Shown in pieces: positions 1 through 9,521 of a stretch of 64,000 nt of DNA. The notes under the pieces are model-generated. The model saw only the letters and a program-made list of their open reading frames with translations. It searched no databases and had not been told where the DNA came from. Each line of letters opens with the position of its first letter. Within the stretch, counting starts at the first letter, position 1. The stretch is taken from assembly GCA_963798805.1 (NCBI GenBank), contig CAWCVC010000015.1:357155-421154 (forward strand), written 5' to 3'. A program made the position numbers and the translations under genes. Source of the DNA: CAVZCK01 sp963798805. Its GTDB lineage: Bacteria > Pseudomonadota > Alphaproteobacteria > Rhizobiales > Rhodomicrobiaceae.

Positions 1-211
1 GGCCGAGCTGTTCAGCCTCGTTGCCTTCCGGCTGCAATCGTCCGGGCCATGAATGGTGGGGCATGACCGCCCCAGGAGCCCGGACCATCCACCTTCAGCG
101 CGTCGACAGCGTACTCGAGCCGATCAGCCTGCCGGACGTGTCCGCACAGGACGGATCACCTCGCCCAGCAAGAACGGAAAGAAGATAGCCTGCTCGGACG
201 CATAAGAACGG
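1..211 (+). mobile_element. Right end of an IS1380-family element, cut by the window edge
   Basis: These 211 bases are the reverse complement of one end of the complete IS1380 copy at 2784-4436, and the match stops at CGG (209-211). The terminal sequence reads inward as CCGTTCTTATGCG. The 4 bases after the end, CTAG (212-215), fit the YTAG type of target seen at the other copy (TTAG). The left end and its target duplicate lie outside the window. This copy is inverted relative to the one at 2784-4436, so their transposase 3' ends face each other. Confidence 0.9.
2..52 (+). CDS. IS1380 transposase, last 16 codons only
   Basis: The frame starting at base 2 ends in AELFSLVAFRLQSSGP and a TGA stop, identical to the C-terminus of the transposase at 2947-4314. 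The rest of the gene lies before the window. It would be a DDE transposase acting on the IS1380 ends. Confidence 0.88.
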   Translation, partial: AELFSLVAFRLQSSGP

Positions 212-212
212 C

Positions 213-380
213 TAGAGGGGCGCCTCGACGATGTCGCTGATCACCATCTCCTCGGCCATTTGCGGGATCTTCTCTATTCGGCGCGTCGAGGTCAAGCGCT
301 CTCGGGCTTCGCTGAACCGCCGGCAGATATTCTTTGCGAGCCCGTGCTTCTCTTCGGGATCGGCTCTTTGGCCTTCCCAT
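213..380 (-). pseudogene. Unidentified coding remnant between IS110 and IS1380
   Basis: On the minus strand an open frame of about 55 codons has a natural amino-acid composition (including RRFSEARERLTSTRRIEKI and QMAEEMVISDIVEAPL). It runs to a TAG stop at 213-215, directly against the IS1380 end. It has no upstream start: a TGA precedes it near 380. It is probably the 3' end of a gene cut by the IS elements. I do not recognise the family. The rest of 216-542 shows nothing else; some of it must be the 3' flank of the IS110 element. Confidence 0.3.
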
Positions 381-542
381 CATGGGATCAGAAGAACGAG
401 GTGGTGCAATCTGACTCACGTCCTGGTCGCCGAAGCGATCGGCACAAGGCCCAAAGCGCAATCACCTCATCCATCGTCCCGCAAAAGACATCTATCCACC
501 GGCAGGCGGAACTCTATGGCTTCCTTTTCCGGCTGGAAATCA

Positions 543-1580
543 TCACGCCGGCATGGTGGCTGTCTCCCTTGTCCATCGAAATTCGCTGCCGTCACTCCAC
601 ATGCGATGCATGATGACTGCGAGGCGACGCGCCAGAGCAACAATGGCTTTCTGCCGGCCCCGCCGCTTGGCGATGTTCATCGCCCAGGCTTTCAGCCATG
701 ACCATTTCTTCACGCGGCTCAGCATCACGTGCGCCGCTTCGTAAAGCAGGGCGCGCAGCATGCCGTCACCGCATAGCGAGATCCGGCCGATGCGATGGTT
801 CTCGCCCGATTGATTGAGCGCCGGGGTCAATCCCAACGCCGGTCCGACGGCACGCGAATTCCGGAAACGAGCCGGGACATCGATGGTGCTGGTGAAGGCG
901 AGCGATGTTACCGGACCGACGCCAGGGATCGTCATTAATCGCCGGCATGTGTCGTCATCCCGCACCAAAGACAGCACGATCCGATGCAGGCGGGAGAACT
1001 CCTGGCGCAGCTTTTCTCTGGCGGCAAGCAGAGGCGAGAGGATTTCCATCAGATCGGGCATGTCTCCAATGAGCTCAAGGATGCGGGCTTCGAAGCCATT
1101 CGTCCTGATGATGCCGACCTTGAGACCGAAGTTCCGCAACAGCCCACGGATGTCGTTCTCGATGTCGATCGCCTTCTCCTGCAAAAGCTTGCGCGCCGTC
1201 AACAGGGCGCGGCGCTTTTGGCTTTTCAGCGTCTTTACGTGCACAGGCCGGAACAGCTTGACCCGCATCATTTGCGCAATACCCCGTGCATCGTTGCGAT
1301 CGGTCTTATTCACTTGCGCCTTCAGGAACGCTTTCGCATGGCGGGTTTCAATGCAGATCGCCGGCAATCCCGCTTCCACCAAACCGCTGAAGAGCCATTG
1401 CGACAATGGACCGGCCTCAAGCCCGATACGTTCGAGCCGCCACGCTGGATGCTTGAGCACCTCAGCAAGATCTTCCGGATGGCTCGGCACCTTCAGCTCA
1501 CGGCAGATCTCGCCCGTCTCATCGACAATGCAAATCGCAGTCTCTTTCACCGAGATGTCCAATCCGGCATAATGCTTCAT
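543..1580 (-). CDS. IS110-family transposase, full length
   Basis: This 345-residue protein has the two-domain plan of IS110 recombinases. The N-terminal RuvC-like DEDD domain starts MKHYAGLDISVKET, with the first acidic residue in GLDIS. The C-terminal Tnp_20 domain (around 215-300) contains LMTIPGVGPVTSLAF and the GLTP motif, with the catalytic serine expected in this half. IS110 enzymes move without classical inverted repeats, so the element ends cannot be read here. The ORF looks intact. It lies between the traG remnant with its small neighbour gene and the left IS1380 copy. Confidence 0.92.
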   Translation of the reverse strand: MKHYAGLDISVKETAICIVDETGEICRELKVPSHPEDLAEVLKHPAWRLERIGLEAGPLSQWLFSGLVEAGLPAICIETRHAKAFLKAQVNKTDRNDARGIAQMMRVKLFRPVHVKTLKSQKRRALLTARKLLQEKAIDIENDIRGLLRNFGLKVGIIRTNGFEARILELIGDMPDLMEILSPLLAAREKLRQEFSRLHRIVLSLVRDDDTCRRLMTIPGVGPVTSLAFTSTIDVPARFRNSRAVGPALGLTPALNQSGENHRIGRISLCGDGMLRALLYEAAHVMLSRVKKWSWLKAWAMNIAKRRGRQKAIVALARRLAVIMHRMWSDGSEFRWTRETATMPA

Positions 1581-1682
1581 GCTGCGCTTCCTTTCCTGGT
1601 GCTTGTGGCTGCTTCACACAGACCACGTTTTACCATCAGCTCGAAGCGCAGCACCTCCATACTCCGCCGCTAAAGATGGGGC

Positions 1683-1940
1683 TCAAGCCGAATACCCCAT
1701 CTGGCTCAGATAGGCGTCCCGCTCCCTCGGATCGGCGATCGCTTCCGCCCTCGCCTTGAGCTGTCCTTCCAGGGTCAGATAGTGATCGGCGGCTTCGGCG
1801 CCGATCGTCATCAGGTGGCTCTCCAGCTTGCCCTCCCTCTCCAGCCTGGCGTACTCGGCCGGATGGTTGATCGAGACCAGCCTCTTGCGGGCTCCCGCGA
1901 AGCGCGCCGTCAGCCGCGCCTTGCGCTCCTCCTCGTTCAT
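1683..1940 (-). CDS. Small conserved protein next to the traG remnant
   Basis: This 85-residue protein starts MNEEERKARLTARFAGARKR at an ATG preceded by AAGGAG seven bases upstream; a longer frame without that site begins at 2060. The pattern of a charged helix, then YARLEREGKL, then HLMTIGAEA, loosely resembles TnpV-like accessory proteins of mobile elements. That is weak evidence and the function is unknown. It follows the traG remnant on the same strand, as in conjugation gene sets, and is followed after 102 bases by the IS110 transposase gene. Confidence 0.55.
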   Translation of the reverse strand: MNEEERKARLTARFAGARKRLVSINHPAEYARLEREGKLESHLMTIGAEAADHYLTLEGQLKARAEAIADPRERDAYLSQMGYSA

Positions 1941-2099
1941 GGCGGATCTCCTTGAGCGGCTCGGCCGCGGCCTCGTCGCTTGCGCTCTCGCTCTGCTCAC
2001 TGCTCTTATCCTCCCCGGCTGCGGTCTCATCAAGACCGCCGAGGCCGAAGAGACGCTCAAGGAACGACAGCTGTCCGGGATGGGGGCGCCGCCTCGAGC

Positions 2100-2780
2100 T
2101 TATGAGGCCTCCCTCAGGATCAGCCTGAAGGCCGGCCGGCGGCGCGGCCGGGGCGGCGCCAGCCTCGCCCGTGCGGCCAGTTCCGCATCCTGGAAATACA
2201 GAGCCTGCCTGCCAAGGATGGGCGCGTGGCCGGCGGCAAAGATCAGCATGTCGCGGTAGAGCCCGTCGATCGGCCGGTTCGGATCGGAGAGGGCAAGAGC
2301 GACATCGGGCAAGGTGCCGGCCCGGCCCTTCTCGCGGGCGGCATAGAGCACATGCAAAATAGCGCCGGTCAAAAAGGCGTGCGAAGTCTTGGCCCAATGG
2401 TCGATCAGCCCCTTGCCTTCCGGGTCGACCAGGATGGTGACGAGGTTCTGCACATCGCCGACCTCATGCGGCGTTGCCAGCCGGATCTCCTCCAGCGGAT
2501 TGAAATGGGCGCTGCCCTCGGCGGCGCCGGGATCGAAGCGCAGCACGATGGTGTCGGCTTCTCTGGCGCGCCAGCCGGCGGTGAGGTTCCACAGCTCGCC
2601 CTTTTGATCATTGACGACGAGGCTTGCCGGCCAGGTCAGCAGTGTCGGGACCACCAGCCCGACGCCCTTGCCGGAGCGCGTCGGCGCGATCGCCGCGACA
2701 TGCTCCGGCCCGTCATGGCGCAGGGTGTGCAAGCGGCCCGTCGCATCCCGCCAGCCGCCGACATGCACCCCGGCCCGGCT
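2100..2780 (-). pseudogene. traG: traG/virD4-like conjugation coupling protein, truncated
   Basis: The minus strand encodes the nucleotide-binding core of a TraG/VirD4 coupling ATPase, which links the relaxosome to the type IV secretion channel. Visible parts are VHVGGWRD, the Walker A region APTRSGKGVGLVVPTLL, and VVNDQKGELWNLTAGWR. The N-terminal membrane part is missing because the IS1380 copy lies immediately upstream (its TTAG target duplicate is at 2780-2783). After about 170 codons the sequence appears to jump to what looks like a C-terminal tail (RQALYFQDAELAARARLAPP), suggesting an internal deletion. It stops at 2100. It is not functional. Confidence 0.75.
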
Positions 2781-2783
2781 TAG

Positions 2784-4436
2784 CCGTTCTTATGCGTCCG
2801 AGCAGGCTATCTTCTTTCCGTTCTTGCTGGGCGGGCGAGGTGATCCGTCCTGTGCGGACACGTCCGGCAGGCTGATCGGCTCGAGTACGCTGTCGACGCG
2901 CTGAAGGTGGATGGTCCGGGCTCCTGGGGCGGTCATGCCCCACCATTCATGGCCCGGACGATTGCAGCCGGAAGGCAACGAGGCTGAACAGCTCGGCCTC
3001 CGGGCAGCACGAGGCGAGTGCCACACGGATGCGGCTCGCGGTCTCGACGAAACGTCCGGCGATTTTCAGCAGGCGCAGGCGAATGCTGGCGAACTCGCTT
3101 TGCCGCAAAGGATGCCAGGACGGCACGCAATCGCGCACATCGAGCATCAGCCAATAGGCGGCGGTGTGCAGAATGAGCCGCATCTGATTAGCAAGCGGCG
3201 ATCGGCAGCTGGTGCGATCGGATGCGAGTTGCGCTTTATGTTGCTTGATCAGATTCTCTGCCTGTCCCCTCTCGCAGTAGAGGGTCGCATAGATGTGCTC
3301 GGCGTTGCCTTTCGCCAGCGAGGTGACGGCATAGCGGATGTCGAGCCCGCGGCGGAGCATGTCGTCCTCATGACTGGCGCTCGCCTCGATACGTGCCACA
3401 ACACGGCGCTCCCTGGCCCAGGATTTTGCCGCATAGCGCGTTTCGGCGAAGCCGCGCAGAACGGCAAGTTGCTCCTCGGCGCGGCGCGTCCGGATATCAT
3501 CGGCCTCCGGTTCGACCAAGCGGTTGAGCACGGTATTGCCAGCAAAGCCGAAGACATAGTCGATGCCATTGGCCTCACACCAGCTCATAACTTCTTCTCG
3601 GCCGTAGTGACTATCGCCACGAATGGTGATGCGCGTATCGGACCAATGCCGGCGAATGCGATTGATCAGACGGCGCAGTAATCCACGGACTTCCTTGCCT
3701 GAGGGCGTCTTGCCCGGACGCAGGATCATGGTGACCGGGCGGCCCGTCGCTGTCTCATAGATGTGGATCGGCAGAAAGCAGCGCTCGTCGTAATGGGCGT
3801 TCCATTCCGACAGTTTCTGATGGCCGTGCACCACGTCGAGCGTGTCATCGATGTCCAGCACCACCGATGCCGGCGGCATCTTGTAGCTCCGGCACCAGAT
3901 GTCGACGAGCGCATAGGTCAGGCGGATGATCTCCTTCAGCGTCGGCGCGTTCTCCCAGCGCGAGATGGTCGGCTGCGAGCATAGATCATTGCCCGTGTCG
4001 GGCAGCCGCCCGCAGGCAAGCTTGAAGGCGGCATCGCAGCGCAGCCAGTCGAAGTCATTGCCATCCGCGTAGCCGCAGGCGATCGCCAACATGCGCCCTT
4101 TCAGTATGTCCTCAACTGTGTGCGTAATATGCGCCCGATCGCGCCGGTCGGCGATCAAAGCAGCGAGAGTTTGGGAGAGAGCCCGCCGACGCTCGGCAAG
4201 CGCGAGCAGCATGACGCCGCTGTCGGAGGAGAGACGACCGCCATCGAAGGCAGCTGTGACTTTCTTGCGCGACACGGCTGGATAGGGAACGGTGAGCGGG
4301 TTATCGTCGGTCATGGCGGGTGTGGCTCTGCGCTGCGGCGCGCATAGGATGGCTTCGACACCCATTTCCTACGCAAGTTCAATGCCTTGCGCCACATTCG
4401 CCAGCGCAATTTCTAACTGCGGCTGAATAAGATCGG
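2784..4436 (-). mobile_element. Complete IS1380-family insertion sequence (1653 bp)
   Basis: The ends read CCGTTCTTAT (2784-2793) and, inverted, CCGATCTTAT (4427-4436). They are flanked by identical TTAG at 2780-2783 and 4437-4440, the 4-bp target duplication typical of IS1380. The interior encodes one transposase on the minus strand. One flank is the traG remnant, the other a different coding remnant. A second copy in inverted orientation ends at 211. Confidence 0.93.
2947..4314 (-). CDS. IS1380-family transposase
   Basis: This DDE transposase of about 455 residues starts MTDDNPLTVPYPAVSRKK, then AAFDGGRLSSDSGVMLL, the usual opening of IS1380 enzymes. A longer frame begins at 4365, with 17 extra residues. 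Catalytic-region motifs include VVLDIDDTLDVVHGHQ (about 150-165), TIRGDSHYGREEVMSW (about 230-245) and YCERGQAENLIKQHK in the C-terminal third. The 3' end is identical to the fragment at 2-52. No disruption was seen, so the copy may be active. Confidence 0.92.
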   Translation of the reverse strand: MTDDNPLTVPYPAVSRKKVTAAFDGGRLSSDSGVMLLALAERRRALSQTLAALIADRRDRAHITHTVEDILKGRMLAIACGYADGNDFDWLRCDAAFKLACGRLPDTGNDLCSQPTISRWENAPTLKEIIRLTYALVDIWCRSYKMPPASVVLDIDDTLDVVHGHQKLSEWNAHYDERCFLPIHIYETATGRPVTMILRPGKTPSGKEVRGLLRRLINRIRRHWSDTRITIRGDSHYGREEVMSWCEANGIDYVFGFAGNTVLNRLVEPEADDIRTRRAEEQLAVLRGFAETRYAAKSWARERRVVARIEASASHEDDMLRRGLDIRYAVTSLAKGNAEHIYATLYCERGQAENLIKQHKAQLASDRTSCRSPLANQMRLILHTAAYWLMLDVRDCVPSWHPLRQSEFASIRLRLLKIAGRFVETASRIRVALASCCPEAELFSLVAFRLQSSGP

Positions 4437-4444
4437 TTAGCTAG

Positions 4445-4588
4445 CATCCTGCGCTGGCGAACCGCGTGCATGGCGGCGAGCTCAGCGTCTATCGGGCCTG
4501 CATTCTCGCTGGGCTTCGCAAGCCGCCAGCAAAAGATTGGTCGAAGCTGGAGGCCTATGGCGTCAAAGCCGATGAGACCTCCCGTTAG
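4445..4588 (+). pseudogene. Coding remnant beside IS1380
   Basis: A plus-strand frame reads HGGELSVYRACILAGLRKPP, then KDWSKLEAYGVKADETSR and a stop at 4586-4588. The wording 'GELSVYRAxIxAGLRKPP' resembles short C-terminal segments of conserved rhizobial proteins, but I cannot name the family. A TAG at 4442-4444, next to the IS1380 target site, closes the frame upstream, so only the tail of a disrupted gene remains. From 4589 to 4815 I see nothing. Confidence 0.35.
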
Positions 4589-4815
4589 CGGCACGGGTTC
4601 AGCAAACTATTGGTCTCGACGGAAAGCGACGCAGCTTGGACGATGGCGGCGAGTCGTCGGCGCTTGCCATTGAGGCCAATTGCGATTTCTGCGTGCCGAG
4701 CCAAAAAGCGATAATCGGGCGCAGGGCCGCCTATTCTGCTGATGGGCAAGCGAACATACCGCAAACCAGTCGTCGTTTGGGGCGCTTTTTCAGTTTCGCC
4801 GACACACCATCTTGG

Positions 4816-6393
4816 TCATGGCTTTAGCCGCTTCAGCTCAGCCCGCGCAGCCGCGTATTCGATGAAGTCCTTTGGGCAAATCTCCACCGCCTTCTTGAGC
4901 ATGCGCTCAGCTTCGGCTGGTTTGTTTCGCAGAACATACCACTCGGCCGTGTAGAAGTGTGCCTCGCACTGCTGATCGGGCTTGTTCGCGGCATCGAGCG
5001 TCAGCTCCGGCGAGCCTCCGCCGAGATAAAGCTCGATTACGGCGTAGGGCCACTCCCTGGTCTTGAGCCGCACGGTCTCGGTCTTTAAGTCCGCTGCAGC
5101 AATCGTCTCTCCCGCTTTCGCGCGGGCAAGGTAACGGAAGAGCATGGCGTAGACGTCGTCACCCAATTCGAGGGCGCGGGACAGATCGCTCGCGGCGCCT
5201 TTGAAGTCGCCAGCGTTGAATTTAGAGATGCCGAGTTGCCGCACCAATTCGGCATTCTTGGGCTTAAGCTCGACCGTTTTGGCTCTGTCCGTGATCGCTT
5301 TGTCGTATTCGCCCTTACGTTCATAAGCGTGGCCGCGGTGAATGTAGGCGAATTCATTTTTACGGTTCAGTTCGATCGCACGGGTGTAATCGACGATAGC
5401 CTTGTCGTATTCGCCCTTGTGTTCATAGGCGTAGCCGCGGTTGTTATAAGGAACTTCATCTTTCGGGTTCAGCTCGACGACGTGAGTATAATCTGCGATA
5501 GCCTTGTCGTACTCGCCCTTTTTGATAAAGGCGTTACCACACCGAATGTAGGCGTACTCGTTTTTCGGGTTCAGCTCGATGACACGGGCGCAATCGGCGA
5601 TAGCCTTGTCGTACTCGCCCTTGTGTTCGTAGGCGTAGCCGCGGTGAATATAGGCGAATTCGTTTTTGCGGTTCAGTTCGATCGCGCGGGTGTAATCGAC
5701 GATAGCCTTGTCGTATTCGCCCTTGTGTTCATAGGCGTAGCCGCGGTTGTTATAAGGAACTTCATCTTTCGGGTTCAGCTCGACGACGTGAGTATAATCT
5801 GCGATAGCCTTGTCGTACTCGCCCTTTTTGATAAAGGCGTTACCACACCGAATGTAGGCGTACTCGTTTTTCGGGTTCAGCTCGATGACACGGGCGCAAT
5901 CGGCGATAGCCTTGTCGTACTCGCCCTTGTGTTCGTAGGCGTAGCCGCGGTGAATATAGGCGAATTCGTTTTTGCGGTTCAGTTCGATCGCGCGGGTGTA
6001 ATCGGCGATAGCCTTGTCGTATTCGCCCTTGCTTCCATAAGCACCGGCGCGGTTATCATAAGCAGGTGCGAATTTCGGGTTCAGCTCGATGGCACGGGAG
6101 CAATCGGCTATGGCCTTGTCGTATTCGCCCTTGCGCCCATAAGCATTGCCTCGGCTGCTATAGACCATGGCTTGAAAAGCAACGGCACGGCTGCCGACGC
6201 CGCCTTCCAGGATCGCAGAACACGCCTTGATCGCAAGGTCAGGATCTTGTTGCAGCACACAATCCTTCAACTCATCAGCCTTCGCCACAGTCGTTGCGCC
6301 AACGATCAATGAAAGAATTAGAATTTGAACCGGTAGGCTTCCCGCAATAATACCCTCGTGATCGAAACGAAATAAAATGCGACTAAACACCAT
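4816..6393 (-). CDS. Secreted tetratricopeptide-repeat protein
   Basis: The chosen start gives a 525-residue protein with a hydrophobic N-terminal signal (LPVQILILSLIVGATTVAKA, about residues 22-41) and a GGAGGGGGACCT ribosome site just before the ATG at 6393. A longer frame from 6528 lacks such a site. The mature part is a series of 34-residue TPR units built on KGEYDKAIADxTRxIELNPKxxxAYxxRGxAY, at least nine in a row. A different helical tail (EWPYAVIELYLGGGSPEL, then PKDFIEYAAARAELKRLKP) follows. TPR solenoids bind protein partners; here probably in the periplasm. It stands alone. Confidence 0.85.
   Translation of the reverse strand: MVFSRILFRFDHEGIIAGSLPVQILILSLIVGATTVAKADELKDCVLQQDPDLAIKACSAILEGGVGSRAVAFQAMVYSSRGNAYGRKGEYDKAIADCSRAIELNPKFAPAYDNRAGAYGSKGEYDKAIADYTRAIELNRKNEFAYIHRGYAYEHKGEYDKAIADCARVIELNPKNEYAYIRCGNAFIKKGEYDKAIADYTHVVELNPKDEVPYNNRGYAYEHKGEYDKAIVDYTRAIELNRKNEFAYIHRGYAYEHKGEYDKAIADCARVIELNPKNEYAYIRCGNAFIKKGEYDKAIADYTHVVELNPKDEVPYNNRGYAYEHKGEYDKAIVDYTRAIELNRKNEFAYIHRGHAYERKGEYDKAITDRAKTVELKPKNAELVRQLGISKFNAGDFKGAASDLSRALELGDDVYAMLFRYLARAKAGETIAAADLKTETVRLKTREWPYAVIELYLGGGSPELTLDAANKPDQQCEAHFYTAEWYVLRNKPAEAERMLKKAVEICPKDFIEYAAARAELKRLKP
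5382..5997 (-). repeat. Two tandem near-identical 306-bp units inside the TPR gene
   Basis: The segment from about 5382 to 5691 recurs 306 bases later (about 5688-5997) with essentially no differences. It corresponds to exactly three 34-residue TPR units (102 codons). Outside this span the units differ at several bases, so the duplication is recent. Confidence 0.85.
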
Positions 6394-6916
6394 AGGTCCC
6401 CCTCCGGCCGATCGCTCAACGCGAACGCCTCCGGTCATTATTGTGCCTACAGTACCTACAATGTTCGCCCCGAATGAGGCGAAGTTCACCGCCACCCAAC
6501 TCGATTGGCGACGGTTAAAATCCGCCAAAGAGTTGCCGCCAGCCTGGCCGAGATGTGCGCGGTCTCAGAGACCGCTCGCACCGCACCCTCACCGGGACGT
6601 ACACTTGCCGCCAGAGTGAGAAATAGGGCGCAACTCTCCGAGGACAAGTTGGCCGTGTTGAGGCGGCTCCTGACGCCCAAACGGCGGCGACTAGTAAGCA
6701 ATCACCTTTCTTCGAGGCTGGCCGGTTTTGGCTCCGCCAAGCCGCACGTCAATTATTTGGCGAACGTCTCTTAAGCGCCTTGGCCAATCACCCAACAAAA
6801 AATGTCGGCTCGTGTCGGGAAGACGGACGGCCGCACGTCTTTAGGGTAGCAACATGCCTTCTCAAAATGAATCCCGCAAGAGAAGGGATGCGAACCGCTA
6901 AGCGAAAGGAAAAGCA
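6394..6916. other. Gene-poor gap between the TPR gene and the PhnB-like gene
   Basis: Short open frames exist on both strands but none has a convincing ribosome site or recognisable protein sequence. The promoter of the TPR gene should lie near 6400-6480 and that of the 6917 gene near 6850-6900. I see no clear repeat or element. Confidence 0.5.
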
Positions 6917-7390
6917 ATGGCCAAGAACACGATTTGTCTGTGGTACGACAAGGACGCCGAGGCCGCCGCCCGCTTCTATGCCGAGACCTTTCCGGGCAGC
7001 GCGGTGGGCGCCATTACCCGTGCCCCTGGGGACTACCCGTCCGGTAAGGAGGGCGATGTGCTGGTGGTTGAATTCACGGTCTTCGATATTCCCTGTATCG
7101 GCCTCAACGGCGGACCCATGTTCAAGCATAACGAAGCCTTCTCGTTTCAGATCGCCACCGACGATCAGGAAGAGACTGACCGCTACTGGAACGCCATCGT
7201 CGGCAATGGCGGCGAGGAGAGCGCTTGCGGCTGGTGCAAGGACAAATGGGGCATCTCCTGGCAGATCACGCCGCGCGTGCTGACCGAGGCACTGGCGGTT
7301 GGCGGCGCTGAAGCCAAACGCGCATTCGATGCAATGATGAACATGAAGAAGATCGATGTCGCCGCGATCGAGACAGCGCGGCGCGGCTGA
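6917..7390 (+). CDS. PhnB-like VOC-superfamily protein
   Basis: This 157-residue protein opens ICLWYDKDAEAAARFYAETF, the first beta-alpha unit of the vicinal-oxygen-chelate fold. It later has GGPMFKHNEAFSFQIATDD, CGWCKDKWGISWQITPR and the C-terminal helix AKRAFDAMMNMKKIDVAAIE. These are typical of the PhnB / '3-demethylubiquinone-9 3-methyltransferase-like' family (PF06983), whose members are mostly of unknown function despite that name. A GAAAGG ribosome site precedes the ATG. The length is normal. It appears monocistronic. Confidence 0.88.
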   Translation: MAKNTICLWYDKDAEAAARFYAETFPGSAVGAITRAPGDYPSGKEGDVLVVEFTVFDIPCIGLNGGPMFKHNEAFSFQIATDDQEETDRYWNAIVGNGGEESACGWCKDKWGISWQITPRVLTEALAVGGAEAKRAFDAMMNMKKIDVAAIETARRG

Positions 7391-7560
7391 CACCGGAAAC
7401 CAGTGGCCTTTGTGAGGCGGGACATCCCGCAGACTGCGCCGTAAGACCTTTACGCTCGCGCAGTCGCCAAGCGATTTGATGGGCCGGGTCAGTGAAGGAT
7501 TGCAGGAGATGATCACCGGTTTCGGTGAAGGGCGAGGATTCAGGGTCGTCTGGCCCCTAA

Positions 7561-8157
7561 TTAGAGGAGATGGGGCTGGCGTACCGGCTGAGGTCGGTGG
7601 ACCTTCTCGCCGGCGTCGAGAACGACCGGGAGTTTCTCGCCATCAACCCCGCCGGGTTCATACCGGCGATCCAGGACGGCGAGGTCACCATGGTCGAGTC
7701 GATTGCGATCGTGGAGTACCTGATCGCCCGCTACGGGCCGACGCCGCTGGCGCCGGACGCGCGTTCTCCCGCCTTTCCTGCCCACCAGCAGTTTCTCCAC
7801 CTTGGTGAAGCCGGACTGGCGGCCTCCATCTATTTCGGCGGCGGCGCCCGCCGTCTCGCGCCGGAGCCCGAACGGAACAACTGGTCCGCTGCCCAGGCGC
7901 TGTACGTGTTCGAAAGCCGGCTGGGGCTGGTAAAGCGGCAGCTGGCGCGCAGCCCCTATCTTGCCGGCGAGACGTTTACCGCCGCCGACATCTCGGTGGT
8001 CTACGCCCTGGAACAGGCCCAGAGAAGTGCCGGAATTGCCCTCGGCGAGGCCGAGCAGGCCTATCTCGGCCGCACTATCGAGCGCGACGCCTACAAGCGG
8101 GCCACGGACGTCTGCGTGGACAGGAAGGCATGGTTTGCCGAGGCGCCCGGTCGATGA
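7561..8157 (+). pseudogene. Glutathione S-transferase-like gene lacking its N-terminus
   Basis: The frame contains LEEMGLAYRL (normally the end of helix 1 and strand 2 of a GST), then NPAGFIPAIQDGE with the cis-proline, and ESIAIVEYL, which binds glutathione's gamma-glutamate. A helical C-terminal domain follows (SPYLAGETFTAADISVVYAL). A TAA lies directly before LEE in the same frame, so the first strand and helix with the catalytic Ser, Cys or Tyr are absent. Translation could begin at ATG 7570 and give 195 residues, but catalysis is unlikely. It is probably a truncated relic. Confidence 0.7.
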
Positions 8158-8265
8158 CCGCTCTTTGCCCCATAGCGGACAATCCGCTTCAGATCATCAC
8201 TGGATAGCAGTCTAGTCGCCTGGATCGTCGGCCAACTGGTGCGTCTCTTGATCGAGTGAAATCAA

Positions 8266-9452
8266 TTACGAGAAATCCGGCAACTCGAAGTCATCAAGCA
8301 GGCTTTGTCCCAGCATCAGATTGGTCACGCCGGGTAAGGCCATCAGCTTGGTTGCCTGGTTCCGCAGCCAGATGCCGAACTGCGTCTCCGGAACGAAAGT
8401 CGAGGCGAAGTTCTCCGCAGTGCGCTGCTTGCCCTCGATGAACAATCGCAGGCGGTTCTCATAGGTGGCGAACGCGGAACGCGGCTTGATAGTCGCTCTC
8501 AGCGCGCGCGAGCTCTCCGGCCAGAACATAGGCCACGGTCATTGCGAGCCCGGCTCCTTCTCCGGCGAGAAACGACACCGCCATGCCGGCGTCTGCGACG
8601 AGCGCAACCCGTCCCTGATGCCAGGACGGCATGCGAATCTGGCTCACCCGGTCGAAATAGAGGTCGTCCGCCGTGTCCATCGCTGCAAGGATCTGGGCCG
8701 ATTCCCACCCGGCATCCGCGAAGACCAATCGCAGAAGCGCATGTGTCTCCGCTACACTGCGAGGTTCGAATCCGGGCATCAGAGCCTCTCTGAAGACCAG
8801 CAGGAACAGGGTTCTGCCACCGCGCAGCGAGAAGCGGACGATCTGACGCGACGTAGCGGAGTGGATAATATACACGTCTTCATCGCGGGGCTCGTAGCCG
8901 GCACTTTCGAAAACGGCAAAACGATAACCGAGATCCTTCTCGAAACGATCCTCCGGGCCGAAAATCAGCTCGCGCACCCGGGAGTGCAGCCCGTCGGCTC
9001 CGACGACGAATCGACATTGCGCTGCCCGCCACTTTGCAGCGTGATCCGCACGCCGGCGTCATGCTCTTCGATTGCGGAAATCTGGTCATCGAAGATCGTC
9101 TCGACGCGGCCTTCCAGCGAGCGATAGATCTCCGCCGCCAATGCGCTTCGCGCCACGCTTGTTATCCGTCCGTGGGTGAGGCTGCGCATTGCATCGACCC
9201 CGAAGCCGCCGACCTTGTGCCCTTGGTCATCCAGAAAGCGGATCTCCTCGACCTGATAGCCGGCATTGCGCACGGCGGCAAGAATGCCCATCCGTTCGGC
9301 AATCGTGTAGCCGACGCCCCAGAAGTCCATGATATAGCCGCCGGTCCTGAGCGCCGGAGCGTGCTCGATCAGGATCGGCTCATGCCCGGCGCACAGCAGC
9401 CAGTAAGCCAATGTTCCCCCGGCAATCCCGCTCCGCTGATGGCGACTTTCAT
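8266..9452 (-). pseudogene. FAD-dependent monooxygenase gene with three frameshifts
   Basis: Pieces in different frames join to one flavin monooxygenase of the PHBH/TetX fold. MKVAISGAG begins at ATG 9452. After a single-base deletion it continues IAGGTLAYWLLCAGHEPILIE (Rossmann FAD site). It shifts again near 8970 (RELIFGPEDRFEK), reaches HQGRVALVADAGMAVSFLAG (the GD-motif region, with the usual GDAA altered), and shifts once more near 8465 to end SLLDDFELPDFS. The gene is divergent from a broken TetR gene, suggesting it was its regulatory target. No product is expected. Confidence 0.85.
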
Positions 9453-9521
9453 CGTTGCATCCTCTCTTTGGGGCAGCCTCGACCGGCACCGGCCGCATTG
9501 AGCCAGCTCCTTGAACCATAG

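Noticed and set aside
5382..5997. Regular direct repeats that could suggest a CRISPR array
   Set aside because: The repeats are in-frame TPR codons with no spacers, and no cas gene is near.
5236..6312. 358-codon plus-strand frame with repeated LVVFALVFIGVAAV text
   Set aside because: It is the exact antisense of the TPR repeats; its repetitiveness comes from the coding strand and it has no ribosome site.
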